Origin: Sternotherus odoratus
Lineage: Eukaryota; Chordata; Testudines; Kinosternidae
NCBI GenBank assembly: GCA_032164245.1
Contig: JAVMKO010000009.1
Location: 77,199,212 to 77,263,211, forward strand
Direction of reading: 5' to 3'
DNA length: 64,000 nt
Of the stretch, positions 1 to 12,094 are shown piece after piece. Position 1 is the stretch's first letter. The number at the start of each line of letters is the position of its first letter. The translations under genes were made by a program, and so were the position numbers. The notes under the pieces were generated by a model that was not told the DNA's origin, ran no database searches, and saw nothing but the letters and a program-made list of their open reading frames with translations.

Positions 1-2162
1 TGTTTCCATTCAGACAGTCTCCTAATCCTGTGTATGGTAAACAACATGGTCATACATAGACTTACACTTGTAAAATGGCAAGTAAAAATCCATGCCTGGC
101 TGGTGAGAATTCCAATCAGTGAAAATATTTCAGTTTAATTGCATGGGTCCGACCTCCCTTAGCCTCGTAACCTCAGTTACGAGCACAGCCGATGCCTTGT
201 GCCTCACAATGCACCTGAACCTGGTCGTTATTTCACCCTGGTGTACGCTGTGGCTTACATAACAACCCACGGGCTCTTTTGACTTTTATCAAACATGTTA
301 CGGCACTGAGTCTGTGTGTTTAGTGAGCGCGATGGCTGGGTATTAGGCCCCCCGTGAACCTCCCCGAGTTTGGGAGTTCTGTGATCAGTTAGATTGGGTT
401 TGCAGGACCATTTCAGTCTTTGAACTCCTTCAGTCTTGACATTTAAACCCCTTGGCTTGTCCAAGGGTGATTCAATGAAAAACAAGCAAGCTTGTTTTTC
501 TCACTAAAGTGCTGTATGTTAGGGACAGACACACCCCCACCGCCCCCCTGAAAAAAGCCAGGTCGACACAAGTGGAGCCCTTTATACAGTATATGCAATG
601 GGGCAGACCCTCAGCTGGTGCCAGAACTCCACTGACGTCATTTGCCAAGGATCCACCCCACTGAATTTATTTATCCAATTTTTTCTCTGCTCCCTTCTTC
701 AGTTTCTCTGTATTTGGTTGGGATTATTTTACCCTTCTGCCGTCTGCTCCATTTATTTTCACAGGTTTTTCCTAACGTGTCTTTCCTCTCTCTCTGCCCC
801 GTCTCTGATCCGTCTGTCAGGCTCATCTAAGTGGACCGCAGACCCAATAATCTCTGAATTAGGGCTGAACTTTCAGACTGTTCAAATGGATTTAACATTA
901 AGTAACATAAGCTCACCCTTCCCTACTGCTTACAGATTTGAATGTTGCAGTGTTAATGAGCCTGTGTTAAATGTATAGCATTTTACAAGTCAAATTCTGC
1001 CTAGATTTACCCACGTGGGTGAACCCAATGAGCAAACCTCCTCAGGTATAAATCAAACCAGATTCTGGCCCTAAACTTCCAGTATTCTGGATTTTAAAAA
1101 TGGGGGACTTTGATCTGGTAGCAAATGTTGGAACAAACCCTATAGCTTTCCCAAAGATCCAACAGGAAGAAAATCGACACACATTAAAGCGTGCTGGGGG
1201 CTCCAGGCCACTGTGCTGAGTCCAGGGGTATAAGCTATAAAATGGGTGCTTCTGATTCTTTTCCAGAAGCGGCTTACAGCAGTGGAATCCTGGGAGGGTT
1301 TCAGCCTGCATATCTCAGCTGCACTGGAAGGGTTCTATCTTTTCTGGCTCCCGCACATATTACGAGTGTGTATGGAAGGTTTGCGGTGGCTCCTTTTCAA
1401 GCCAAAGCTGATTATAGAACCATATTTGCCTACCTTCCCTACCACCAAACAGGTCAATTTTCCAGAGGGTTTGATGTCACATAACTACAGGACTCAGGGG
1501 AGAGCCAAAAAACACCTGGAGTCTTTTCTACATAAGAATCCTTTCTATCCACCCATTCCCCATGCTAAATTATACAGCATGTGAATTAAAAAATAATACA
1601 TATACATATAATATCGATGAATTATAAATAATCCTGAAATGTAATTTTACAATTAGGCTTTTAGAATAAGGGAGGAAGGGAAAGGTTCAGAGTGAATATG
1701 CAATGGATATTTACTGGCTAGCAATTGATAATGGACATAGAGGTGTCTGAGTAATGGAGATAGTTTTCAGTAAGGAAATCTAGTGTTCATAACACTTAAA
1801 TAAACTCTTTGAGGCAAATCATCCTCAGTGTACCTCCAGTGAAGTCAACAGAGCTATATTCATTATATCAGCTGAGGACCCATTGTGTCTAATGAGAAAA
1901 GTTCATTGCCATCAATATTTTGGGAAAGATTTTCTGAACAGGTAACAATCTCCACTATTTTACTGCCATGCGAGAATTAAGAAGAGACTAGAACCGGGGA
2001 AGAGTCATTTATTTCCAGTGCACTTCTGTGCTCCTAGCTTTGCCTGTCCATATTAGATATTAAAAGGATGAGCAGTATCTTAAAAAAAAGAAGCATTGGG
2101 CATTGGAGAAAGACATGGGCGAATTGAACAGTGTGTGCAATTATGGCATATTTTACAGAGTG
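1..2162. other. No recognisable gene or repeat
   Basis: Mixed-composition non-coding DNA. The open frames here (up to 126 codons at 598-978) have no recognisable domain, overlap one another and have low-complexity hydrophobic composition, so I treat them as chance. I see no complete transposon termini. Confidence 0.5.
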
Positions 2163-2264
2163 AGGCCCTGATTCAGCAAAAAACGTAAGCACTTGCTTTA
2201 TTTATGGGCCCGTATAGTCCCACTGAAGTCAATGACATTTAAGTGCTTTGCTGAATCAGCGCCT
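2163..2264. repeat. Palindromic MITE-like element
   Basis: The left end reads AGGCCCTGATTCAGCAAA and the right end is its near-perfect reverse complement (TTTGCTGAATCAGCGCCT). The middle holds CCCACTGAAGTCAATGAC, the centre motif shared by many short palindromes in this window. There is no coding capacity. It may belong to a Chompy-like reptile MITE group; that name is from memory. Confidence 0.7.
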
Positions 2265-2287
2265 ACATTATTTGGGGGCAAGGGGAC

Positions 2288-2341
2288 TTTAATATCTCCC
2301 AAGGAATTACACTTTTTAATATCTCCCGAGGAATTACACTT
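2288..2341. repeat. Tandem duplication, two copies of about 27 bp
   Basis: The segment TAATATCTCCC(A/G)AGGAATTACAC occurs twice back to back with a period of 27 bp and one substitution, so the duplication is fairly recent. Confidence 0.8.
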
Positions 2342-2790
2342 ATTAAAGGGGACAGCCTATAAATTAGTGTTCAAGGTAAAATCAATTTCTAGATAATACA
2401 TATCCCTAAAAGACAGATTGTTGGTTTGTATGAGCATTGTATCAAAACTTTAATTAAACCCTTTTTAAATAAAACCTGTCGTACATTATACTGCTAATTG
2501 ACTTGACCTGGTACAAAGAGGACTCTGCCAGCCAGAGGAGACTAAAGGAGATTATTCTGTCTGGTGCTGCAGCAGTTGTGTGTTAATAAAATTTATTTCT
2601 GCAGTCTTGCCCAACTCCCCATTGTGTATTCAAGAAATGTGTGGGCTAGAAGCCAGTCATCACAAAGCAAAAAGTAATAAAACCTCAAAAGGCGATTTTT
2701 GTACCTCACATTCTGCTGGCTTGCTGTGGAACAAAATGCCCGGCCCCTTCTGCTCAGCTGCCCCAGCTGGGTTTAGATTTCACTGCAGAA

Positions 2791-2829
2791 CATTTTTATT
2801 TTATTTGAATTTTATTTTATTTTATTTTG
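2791..2829. repeat. (TTTTA)n simple repeat
   Basis: Interrupted TTTTA pentamers, possibly the decayed tail of an older element. Nothing adjacent identifies which one. Confidence 0.7.
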
Positions 2830-3308
2830 CAGCAGGAATTTAAAAAACCTGTATCTAATTAAACCTGTCGACAGTAACGAGGAAAGTACAGTGAAGGAAT
2901 CCAAAATGCTCAGAGATGAACGGTTCTATGCCAGGAGACCATATTTTATTGCCATAGTATTAGCTATCCCCAACATCAGCCACCAAAGCAACAAGGTCCT
3001 CATTTTCCTCTCACTTGCACCTGTTTTGCACAAAGCTAACTTCTGCTCTCATCTGTATGAGTGTAAATCTGGAATAACTCCGTGGAAGTGAGTGGAATTA
3101 CTTTGGATTGACAGACAAATGAGAAAAGACTCTGGACAAGACTGGGGTTACTCCTCATTTCTATTGTTGTAACAGAGAGGAGAATTAGGCCCATGAAGTT
3201 TTAACCATTGGTGGCAGTTGTCTGCCTGCCTATTGACAAAAGATTTTGCAATGTAAAGGTCTAACAGTCATCCCTGCTTCTACGCGTTATACTCTCACGT
3301 TAAGTTTC

Positions 3309-3427
3309 CGATTCAACAGTGCATTTATGCGTGTGCTTAACTTTAAGCATATGAATAGTTTCACTGACGTCTGTGGAACTACTCATGCTTAAAGTTTAGT
3401 ATGTGTTTAAGAGCTTTGCTGAGAATA
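3309..3427. repeat. Palindromic MITE-like element
   Basis: Ends CGATTCAACAGTGCATTTATG and (reverse complement) ATTCTCAGCAAAGCTCTTAAAC are inverted relatives of each other. Internal blocks CTTAACTTTAAGCATATG and CATGCTTAAAGTTTAG are also mirrored. Same family as the copy at 2163-2264. Confidence 0.6.
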
Positions 3428-4678
3428 AACCATCAGCCTTTTCCTCTATCACAGATGAACACCTCAGGACAACTGTCCACCTTTTAATTATCTCTAGGGT
3501 TGACGTTTGCAATTTGCTCAGTCTGGGACTGATTTTGAATTTGATTTTGAAACTGATTGGAAGCTTCATCTGCTGCAGAATGTAGCTGCCTCCCACTTTG
3601 GGGTAGGTCCATCTTGCATTCGTTGAAGCTGCATGGCTGCAGAAAAGTCACATACCTGGGAAAGGTAGTGGCTCCTGCTGCATGCAGAGTAACTGCACAT
3701 CACTGTAATAATAATAACTAATTAATAATAATTAATAATCTGCTGGGCTCATACTCAGGGTTAGCCTGTCTGGAGTAGCTGCAAGACGAATGCACAGCGT
3801 CCCTAGCACACCCCGCCCCCCAATTGCTACTCTTCATTTGGAGGGAAACATGCCAAAGAGATGGGCATTTTGTCAGAGCCCTTTTCCCTTCCCCCACAAC
3901 AGACTTGCCCTCAAAATGGGGCTGGACTGCATGGAAGAGGTGGGGAGGCAATATTTTGTAGTGGGAGTAAATGATTTGCCGGCATATCTGGCCCAGTTTC
4001 TCAAATTCGCAGCAGTAAAATAAATAAATAAAATTAAAATATAAAACGCCCGATCCAGCCCGGAAGAGTGAGCTGACAGAGCCCCTGGCAGGATGTGTCT
4101 GCTCTTGATTTCACAGTGCCACCCATCCCTTTGCTGTGTTCCAGTGCTCCCCGCCCCCCAGCCCCTATTGTTATTGTGTGTCCCAACGCCAGCACTGATT
4201 GTGGTGATTGATTGACTTAGCTGGTGGTTCAGGATTCAAAAGCAGCAGCAGCCGGGGTAGCAGCGGCTGCCCATGGAGATAGCTGCCTAGGTTAATCCAA
4301 GGAGAGGCGAAGCAGTGCCCATGAGCTGCCAGTTCCAAGGACCTTACCATAAATTAAAAATACCTATATTATTTAAAAAAATGAAAGATGTGAGTGAAAT
4401 CCAGCAGGCATGCCGAATGATCTGCACCAACTTCAGTTTTCTGGGCCACATAAAAAGTCCCTTTCTCCCACTGCTGAGCATTTCCTCACACAAGTAGTCC
4501 CATTGACTTCAATGAAACCATTCATGCAAGTCACTGCTCACTAGGAGAAAGGGGTTCACAGTTTGGTTCCTCCTAGTTAATTATGACACTGCCAGAAACA
4601 CAGAGGAAGGTATTTTAAAATAAAATACCAGTACCCCGCTGCAATGCATCCCCTCCACTCTGGAAGCCACGTCCATTG
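3428..4678. other. Unique non-coding stretch with AT-rich patches
   Basis: No gene is recognised. It contains an ATT/AAT-rich patch at about 3708-3740 and an AAAT-rich patch at about 4017-4046. A half palindrome with the CATTGACTTCAATG centre lies at about 4500-4516. Confidence 0.45.
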
Positions 4679-4686
4679 CACTAGAG

Positions 4687-5098
4687 CAGTGATTATCAAC
4701 CAGGGGTACACATACCCCAGGGGGTACATAGAGGTCTTCCAAAGGGTACCATCAACTCATCTAAATATTTGCTTAGTTTTACAACAGGCTATGAAAAAAT
4801 CACTAGAGAAGTCAGTACAAACTAAAATTTCATATGGATAATGACTTGTTTATACTGCTCTATATACTATACACTGAAACGTAAGTACAATATTTATATT
4901 CGAATTGATTTATTTTATAATTATATAGTAAGAAAGAGAAAGTCAGCAATTTTTCAGTACTAGTGTGCTTTGACACTTCTGTATTTTTGTCTGATTTTGT
5001 AGGCGGGTATTTTTTAAGTGAGGTGAAACTTGGGGGTATGCAAGACAAATCAGACCCCCCAAAAGGGTACAGTAGTCTGGAAAGGTTGAGAGCCACTG
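4687..5098. mobile_element. Non-autonomous hAT-type DNA transposon, complete
   Basis: A 412-bp element. It begins CAGTGATTATCAACCAGGGG, and its right end read on the other strand begins CAGTGGCTCTCAACC, giving terminal inverted repeats of the CAGTGGTTCTCAA class. It is flanked by a perfect 8-bp target-site duplication CACTAGAG (4679-4686 and 5099-5106), as expected for hAT transposition. There is no transposase frame, so it was mobilised in trans. A second copy lies at 14888-15288 with the same internal sequence. Confidence 0.92.
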
Positions 5099-5732
5099 CA
5101 CTAGAGCTTCCCACAGAAGGGACCACTCCCCCAGAGAGAGATCCTCTCACCTCCTAACAGCCCCTCTCCTCTCTGGTCAGAGAGGTAGGCATTCCATAAT
5201 GGCCGAATGATGGTTATTAAAACATCGCACTCACGTTTGCCAACCTTTCCTTGCTTAAAAACAATGACTCGCCTACTTTCTCTCTGCTCCTGCTCTCCCA
5301 GTCACCTGTTCTCTCTTTCCCTCTTATCACTCCTGCTGCCTCTTCCTTAGGGAACCCATTTTCTGTAGACCAGATGCCCCCTCACTCATAAACTAGGAGG
5401 CCAGGGGACCACTCCCATTTCTCTTGCTTATCTCACTCAGCTCATGGTATCAGGCTCCCTGTTGGCTGCTTTAAGAAGCTAAGTTCCTCCCATTATTGGC
5501 AACAGAGAAGTGGAGGTGGCTTGTTTCTGATCCTGGTGGTAGCAGATGCTTTTCTATCAGCAGCTCTTCACCAAGCCCATTTGACTCCCATTTATGATGG
5601 AGGGCATTTTACAAGGTTACTGGGTAGCCTCTGACAAAACTAACTAAACAGCCTCCATATAAGTAGGCTCCCTCCAGTTAAACTCAATGAGAGATTTGTC
5701 ATTGGACTTACTGGTACCAGGATTGGTCCTGC

Positions 5733-5759
5733 GTGTGTGTGTGTGTGTGTGTGTGTGTG
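5733..5759. repeat. (GT)n microsatellite
   Basis: About 13 uninterrupted GT units. Confidence 0.95.
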
Positions 5760-7580
5760 AATAAAACACAGAGAGAAAATAATTGTTTGTTTGCCAATAC
5801 AGAGGAATAAAAAGTTAAATTCAGTTGGAGGCTCAGCAGATGTTGATGTATATATGAATGGCCTGATTGATTTCTGTGTTATCTGGTTGCTAATAAAGAT
5901 TTAATATGTCATCTTGGAAGGGCCATGAGATAATCTTGAGTTTGGAACAAAAATGATTCAACATGATCTCATTCCTTGTTACAATATCTTTTAAATGCTG
6001 ACTCTGTGTTTTGTGCATTTGGTTGTTTATGCAACAGTATCTGAATGAAGCAACTGATCATCTTAGTATTGGAATGTCTGTTGAATATACAGTAGTATTT
6101 CAGACTTAGGTATTCCAGATTTGAATTAGTGTGTCATTCCTCCTCTTTTTCCAAATATATATTGAGAAAGCTGTGAATGAGGACAAATTACTGGGTAGCC
6201 AATCAAGTCAAAGAATATTACAGAGATCAATATTTTAATATTAAATACGATTAAATGTTTTAAATCTTGAAGCTTAAAAAAACATCAAGAGCAGAAATAA
6301 ATCAAGACGGGAGTGAATTTTTCTGAATAAGAATAATACAAACAAATCCAATTTTCATTTCAGTTTTATGCTTATAATTGGATGGTCTCCTTGGAAGGCA
6401 TGTTAGAGGATTTATACTTCCTGGGATGTTTATTTCAGTCAGTAGTTTTTCAGAAACTGTGGTTTACTAAAAAGGTGAAAACGAGACAATTACAATACAG
6501 AGAGGAGGAAACCAAGACACTGGGGATGAAGGCCCACAAACTACTTGGGTTGCAGCAGCTTGCATCCAGTTTCCTGAAAATGCAGAAATGAATCACTATT
6601 CAGCATTAGTTGAAGTGTCAGATGACTATCCAAGTGTGTTAATGAGAAAGCTCCCTGCTCTTCTGATTTCATGAATTCCTAAGGTCTAAAGACAATGGAA
6701 GCCCAGCAGACATGACTTTCTACTTTTACGTTTTAAGCTGCAATACTTACAGGACTACCAGGAGCTTACCTTTGCCCATTGACTAACCCACTGAACTTAA
6801 TGTCTCCTCTTGTTTCAAAATTCTAGAAGTTCACTCAGGGTGCGATCTAAGGCCCACTGAAATCAATGGAAAGACATCAATTGGCTTTAGACGTGGCTCT
6901 AAGGCTCTTGAGCCTTCAAGCATGTATGCACACACTTAACCTTACTCACATGAGCCATTCCATTGAAGTCAACAGGTTTGTCTTACCAGGAAAAGTGGCT
7001 GAGTTTAGATTGGGTTTAACAAACTTTAGCTAATATAGACTAGCTAAACCTGCTCTAAAGTCCACCTATTTTCTATTCAGGACAAACCCAACAGGACTAA
7101 TAATACGTGTGAAATGACTCATGTGTGAGAGTTTGCAGGATCAGAGCCTAAAATCATTACAGTGCAGACCTGGTACCATTCAGAATGAGCTGTTTATCTA
7201 CCCATAAACACAAGGATTTAGTACTAGGGCTGTTTCAAACAGTATTGGGTTGAAGTGCAATTAACAATATTCCATCCCACCCCTCAACTCCCCAAAAAAA
7301 GATTTGTAAGAAGTTTATGTTGTCTTTAATTATGGAGAGTTGAACAAGCATCATTTGGAACCAGTTCTGAATGGTTCTGCCAACCGCTGATTAAAACACA
7401 ATTTACCTTCTAAGTGAAATTTTCCCTGGCAGTTTCATACAAATTAAACATTTGGTCTGTTTCGAGTAAAATTGTGAAAATTTTGAAATGTTTAAGTTGA
7501 AAAAATAGCTCCTTGGTATACTCCAAAAGTATCCTTCCTGGTTTGTGGGGGACTCCCCTGCACACTTGTCAGGACTGAAC
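5760..7580. other. No recognisable gene; degraded palindromic repeats
   Basis: Unique AT-rich sequence. Around 6840-6985 are partial copies of the short palindrome family (CCCACTGAAATCAATGG and CCATTGAAGTCAACAG). Nothing else is recognisable. Confidence 0.4.
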
Positions 7581-7670
7581 ATCACCACTGCCTCACAAAA
7601 CTCACAAAACTCACCACTGTCTCACTAAACTCACCACTGTCTCACTAAACTCACCACTGTCTCACTAATT
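7581..7670. repeat. 20-bp minisatellite, about 3-4 copies
   Basis: The unit TCACCACTGTCTCACTAAAC is repeated at 7611-7630, 7631-7650 and 7651-7670 (the last diverges at its final bases). A degraded copy precedes it from 7581. Confidence 0.85.
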
Positions 7671-9220
7671 TCAGTGCAGTTTATGAAAATGATACATTGC
7701 GGCAAGACACACTAGATAATGCCAGAACATGGAGACCACAGCGCTGTAAAGGCTCATATTGAGATGATGGCAAAATAATGTCACTGCAGTCACTAGAGAC
7801 TACATTACTATGTCAAGATGATGGCAAAACTATGTTAAAATATCAAGATGACTGTAATACGATATAAGGAAAAGACCCCGGAGACAATGCCTGGTAAGTT
7901 TATGGCAAAGTATTTCAACACAGTGCTATGGAAACATGATACATCGCCAAGGTGCTGGCAGATTGATATCAATCCATCGGTTAGGGGTGCCTATTCTTCA
8001 GCTATGGGAGGCTTTTGCCTTTTATGTGCAAAGTCCTGATTTTGTCGTCCAGACCATTGGTCCCTCAGGTGGGCTGCACTGAACTGGTTTCCCGCGCGTC
8101 CACTGCAGTGCTGCATTTTGAGAGTCCAGAGGTAAACCCAGGTATCTCAGTCCTGTTGCAAAGATACAGCCTCATCTCAGTGTACCTGGTTTAAGGATTT
8201 ATCTCACGAAGAGTCAGACTGTGCCCTGTTGCTCAAAGGGTGTGTGATGTGGAGAGGGAGCCACTGGTACATCCAGATACTCCTGCAGCCTCTGCTTTCT
8301 CTGGAGCACAGGGGCTAGTCCCTCCTGGAGTCCTCTGCAGCATAAGACACTCGAAGGGAGCAGAGAGGAAAGGGATACATAGTTCACGGGATGGTGTCTG
8401 AGGAACAGCTAACGGGTTACAAGAAGGCAAATCCTGAAACCCCTGAAGGCATAGAGCAGCAGATTGCATGCACAGGAGTCCCCTAGGGGCAATGTGGGAA
8501 AGGTTGTTCCTCAAAATCACGTTAATGGGAGCTCAGTGTATAAGTCCCCACGGAGATGCTCGCAGGTTTACCTACGGAGATCTGGATTAAAACTGTATCA
8601 GATCATAAATGGCGAAGAGTTTGGTGACCTCACTCTAGTCCCTAGTGAACACTGGGGAAGAGAGGGAACCTTGCAGAACATTTGCCAGCACTACACTCAG
8701 CAGTATCCAGTGCTCTTAGTCCTTTCCTTTTACCATGTTCAGTGGTAATTGCTATCCACACAATGACTGTATGCCTGGGCCTAAGAAGATTGTTAGAGTA
8801 ATTAGTGCAGAAGCAGCAACAGCCCTGTTATCAGAACTAACAAGAAGCTGCAAGAGCTGTTTCAATAGAAGTTGCCTTGACTGCTGTAATTATATATTCT
8901 ACACCCAGCGACGAGGATGGTGATTTTTGGAATCTGGAGTTTCAGACTTTTGAGGTTACAGATGCTGCTGTGCCAGCTCCACCCACTAAGGAAAAGGTTG
9001 TGTGCTGCTCTGGGCTCATTTGGTTTGTACAACCCAGCCACCACCATCAGCACAACATTTAACTTAGAGGGTGAAAAAACAAGGCCTTTGGGAGGACACA
9101 ACAGTCACATTTCGGTGAGGGGCATGCTGGACTCTTCGCTGCTCTATGGGGAGGAACACTTCCTGTCATCTCCCACTGGCTAGGAGATCACACCCCTTTC
9201 TCTCAGACAAAGATCTTGCC
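7671..9220. other. No recognisable gene
   Basis: Non-coding. A phrase like GATGATGGCAAAA recurs at about 7765 and 7819, suggesting a small local duplication. The short open frames on both strands (8233-8748) look like chance. Confidence 0.4.
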
Positions 9221-9224
9221 ACTG

Positions 9225-9640
9225 GTCCAAGCATTTCTCATCTCCACATTACACTACTGCAACGAACTCACCCTGGATTAACCATCCACTCATGTAGAAG
9301 CTACCACTCCTGCAGCATACTTACCGATCCACAAAGGCCAATGGAAACACTTCACATCACACATCAGTGCTCTGCAACCTCAGTTGGTTCCTAGATCCTT
9401 TTTGGATCAGATTTAAAATCCTAATCCCAATCTATAGGTCCCTTAATGGGCCAGGAGTTGATTATTTCAGAGACTTCCTATCCATGAATGACATAGCACA
9501 ACTGCACTCCACAGAAATGCTCCCTTAAACAAGACTAATCCTGTTCACTCTCCCAGGTAAGGTGGCAAAGAATTCTCTGATGCAGCCAGCTCAGCAGAAC
9601 ACCATCCCAGAGGAGACCAACCAGAACTGGAGCCTGACCT
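9225..9640 (+). pseudogene. L2-like LINE fragment (reverse transcriptase C-terminal region)
   Basis: No intact frame, but + strand peptides match the region after the RT catalytic core in L2/CR1-superfamily LINEs. YCNEL is encoded near 9257-9271, and a segment reading RFKILIPIYRSLNGPGVDYF is encoded near 9411-9470. Frames shift between blocks, so this is an old 5'-truncated relic. The clade call (L2 rather than another CR1-group LINE) is tentative. Confidence 0.65.
9273..9330 (+). repeat. 58-bp dispersed direct repeat, copy A
   Basis: Matches 10164-10221 at 52 of 58 positions in the same orientation. All six differences are transitions, as in ageing repeat copies. It sits inside the L2-like relic. 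Confidence 0.85.
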
Positions 9641-9783
9641 TATTCAGATTTACATATCAAACCTCCCTCTTCCGTAAGGTTTAGCACCAGTTAGGCATCT
9701 TCTCCCACGGAGTTACAGGAGAAGAGCTGAAAAAGACAGGAGTAAAAAAGCAAACACTGCCAGGAGCACAGAGAGAGTGGAGT

Positions 9784-9903
9784 AGGGTGACCAGACAACA
9801 AGTGTGAAAAATTTGGACGGGGCTAGGGGGTAATAGGAGCCTATATAAGAAAAAGACCCAAAATTGGGACTGTCCCTATAAAATCGGGACATCTGGTCAC
9901 CCT
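9784..9903. mobile_element. 120-bp MITE with 10-bp target-site duplication
   Basis: The terminal inverted repeat AGGGTGACCAGA at the left end is exactly mirrored by TCTGGTCACCCT at the right. The flanking direct repeat AGAGTGGAGT is perfect at 9774-9783 and 9904-9913. A 10-bp duplication fits Mutator-like (MuDR) insertion better than hAT (8 bp). A sibling copy lies at 36825-36946. There is no coding capacity. Confidence 0.88.
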
Positions 9904-10163
9904 AGAGTGGAGTCCACTTTATGCTCAGCTCTGCTAACTTTACTTGTTGTTCGGTGTTTAGATATCACAGATGATTTACAAATACCTAAGACAGAGGGCC
10001 ATAGTCTCATTTCTGCTCAGGTGATGCAAAGGGGCAGGAGTTTAGCTGTAAGTGGCCAGCAGAGAATAAGCCAGTAGAGCTGGTTCTGTGCCAGCTGCCA
10101 CACCCTGTCGTAGGGGATGGTTGGGGAAGAAACAGGTATTTTGGGGTGAAGCAGATCAGGACT

Positions 10164-10221
10164 CTGGATTAACCATCCACTCGTATAGAAGCTACCACTC
10201 CTGCGGCACACTTACTGATCT
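10164..10221 (+). repeat. 58-bp dispersed direct repeat, copy B
   Basis: Partner of 9273-9330 (52/58 identity, transitions only). Sequences on either side do not match those of copy A, so the repeated unit is short. Confidence 0.85.
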
Positions 10222-10409
10222 ATTCCAGTAGCATAATTTAGGCCAATCTCATGGCTGTTTCTAATTTACCCTAGAGCTAGAGCCAGTATGGATGGACCCA
10301 AAGAATTAGGGACCAGTAACTGGATCATCTTCTCCATTCAATTGCCCTGAGCAGTGATCAGATAAAGGGGAGAATCTGACCAGAATATAGAATTTACTGT
10401 CCTGTCTGC

Positions 10410-10527
10410 AATGAAGGTGAAATTCTGCCCTCCGGTACACACTGGTGTGAATACAAGAAACAAGTAACTTCACTGAATTCCACCGAGTGACTCCAACTTT
10501 TATAACAACTGAACTGGAAGCAGAATC
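10410..10527. repeat. Degraded palindromic MITE-like element
   Basis: Begins GGTGAAATTCTGCCCTCCGG and ends with a rough inverted copy (GCAGAATCTGGGCC). Internal CTTCACTGAATTCCACCGAG resembles the shared palindrome centre. Confidence 0.5.
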
Positions 10528-11283
10528 TGGGCCTCCATATTCATTGATACAGGATCAAACTGTGGGTGTCACTTAATACAACTCACCCAGAAACTTACAA
10601 GGAGAAAGTAGCTGTTAGCAGTATGGACACCATTTCTTAGCATGAAATTAGCTGAAGCAGCCCAGCTATTTCTATTACTTCTCTGCTTTCACTAGTATAA
10701 ATCAAGAGTTTTTCAGCAGCTGCCATTTCTAGAGTTTCGTCATGAATTTGAACTGTGTGTGGCCTTTCCAACAATTACGCAACCTCGTGACAAAAACCCA
10801 CTATAAACTTCCAATTTATTCTGCAGCAGGCTGTTAGTAATATTTGCATCTATACATAAACATCTAGTGTTCTTTTCTTCCCTGAAACCTACTCTGTTGC
10901 ATCACAGCTTCATACTGTACTCGCTTTAGCCTCTAGCCAAGGAAAATAAGGACAGAAGTACACTTCTTGAACGTAATTCTATTTTAACTGCAGACTTCAG
11001 TATTTCCAGTGCGAGGCTCAGAAAGATCTGTCAACAGAAAAGGGAGTAGATTTTACGTTTTAATGCCATCATTATGCAGGAGTCTTGTTATCGATCATGT
11101 TACTGCTTTGGATGCTGATCAGTTTAAGTCAGAGTTTATTACAGCAGCTCGTTGGGTGTATAAAATGTACCCCCCATGCTCATTGTTTATCACAAATGCC
11201 TTGCTCTTTCCAGAGACTCCATCATTTACCCACAAATGTATCTGTTCATGTATCTAGTAGCATAAAGGAAGCAGTCCTGGTTG

Positions 11284-11487
11284 CAGTGGTTCTCAAACTT
11301 TTGTCCTGGTGACCCCTTTCCCACAGCAAGCCTCTGAGTGTGACCCCCTGCTTATAAATTAAAAAATCTTTTACAAATATTTAATACAATTATAAATGCT
11401 AGCGGCGAAGCAGGGTTTGGGGTAGAAGCTGACAGCTTGCGACCCCCCCATGTAATAACCTCGTGACCCCCAGTTTGAGAACGACTG
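11284..11487. mobile_element. Short hAT-type non-autonomous element
   Basis: A 204-bp element. The left end is CAGTGGTTCTCAAACTTTTG and the right end reads CAGTCGTTCTCAAACTGGGG on the opposite strand, giving a good hAT-class TIR. The flanking octamers (CCTGGTTG and CACTAAAG) do not match, so no target-site duplication survives or the borders are altered. Its internal sequence differs from the 4687 and 14888 elements, so it is a separate family. Confidence 0.78.
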
Positions 11488-11539
11488 CACTAAAGGATGA
11501 CAGAGGATTTCTCTACCTCTTTGGGTTAACTCACATGGC

Positions 11540-11573
11540 ATGTGATCCCCGATCTTATGTGATCCCCGATCTT
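11540..11573. repeat. Perfect 17-bp tandem duplication
   Basis: ATGTGATCCCCGATCTT occurs twice in a row with no mismatch. Confidence 0.95.
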
Positions 11574-12094
11574 ATGGGGATTTACTAGTTTAATTCCACA
11601 CCTGCGCTGCTGGTAGCTCCACCTGTAATCTCTTGCCTCTCTTCCGAAGTTTCGGGAAAAGGTTACAGTGGAGACCGATGATAAAGGCTCTGTGTGCTAG
11701 AGACCATGAACCCCGCTAGCTACAACCATTCCCCATCATAGCTGAGACACTGTATCTCTGTCCAGTGAGGAACACCCCTTCAAGTTACACGACTGACAGC
11801 ACCATCCTGTTGGGTATGTTGTCCATTGCATGGTGTCTAATAAACCTGGCTGTACCCTCGTAATGGACCCTACAACCGTAATGCACATGAATAGTCCTTA
11901 CTCACATGATTCAATAGTCACCCTTGTGTGGAACCGTGACAGATACCAACACAAACCATGTAATCCCACGCTGGGCTGTAACTCTGGGAAGAGTTTCCAA
12001 CATGGTTACAAGCCCTAGTGTGGGGCTGAGCCCTGGCATCCCAGCGAGGCATGTCTGAGGGACTAAAGATTATATAAGGTTGCTCTGGTTCTAT
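11574..12094. other. No recognisable gene
   Basis: Non-coding sequence; I see no repeat termini or conserved domain in any frame. Confidence 0.4.
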
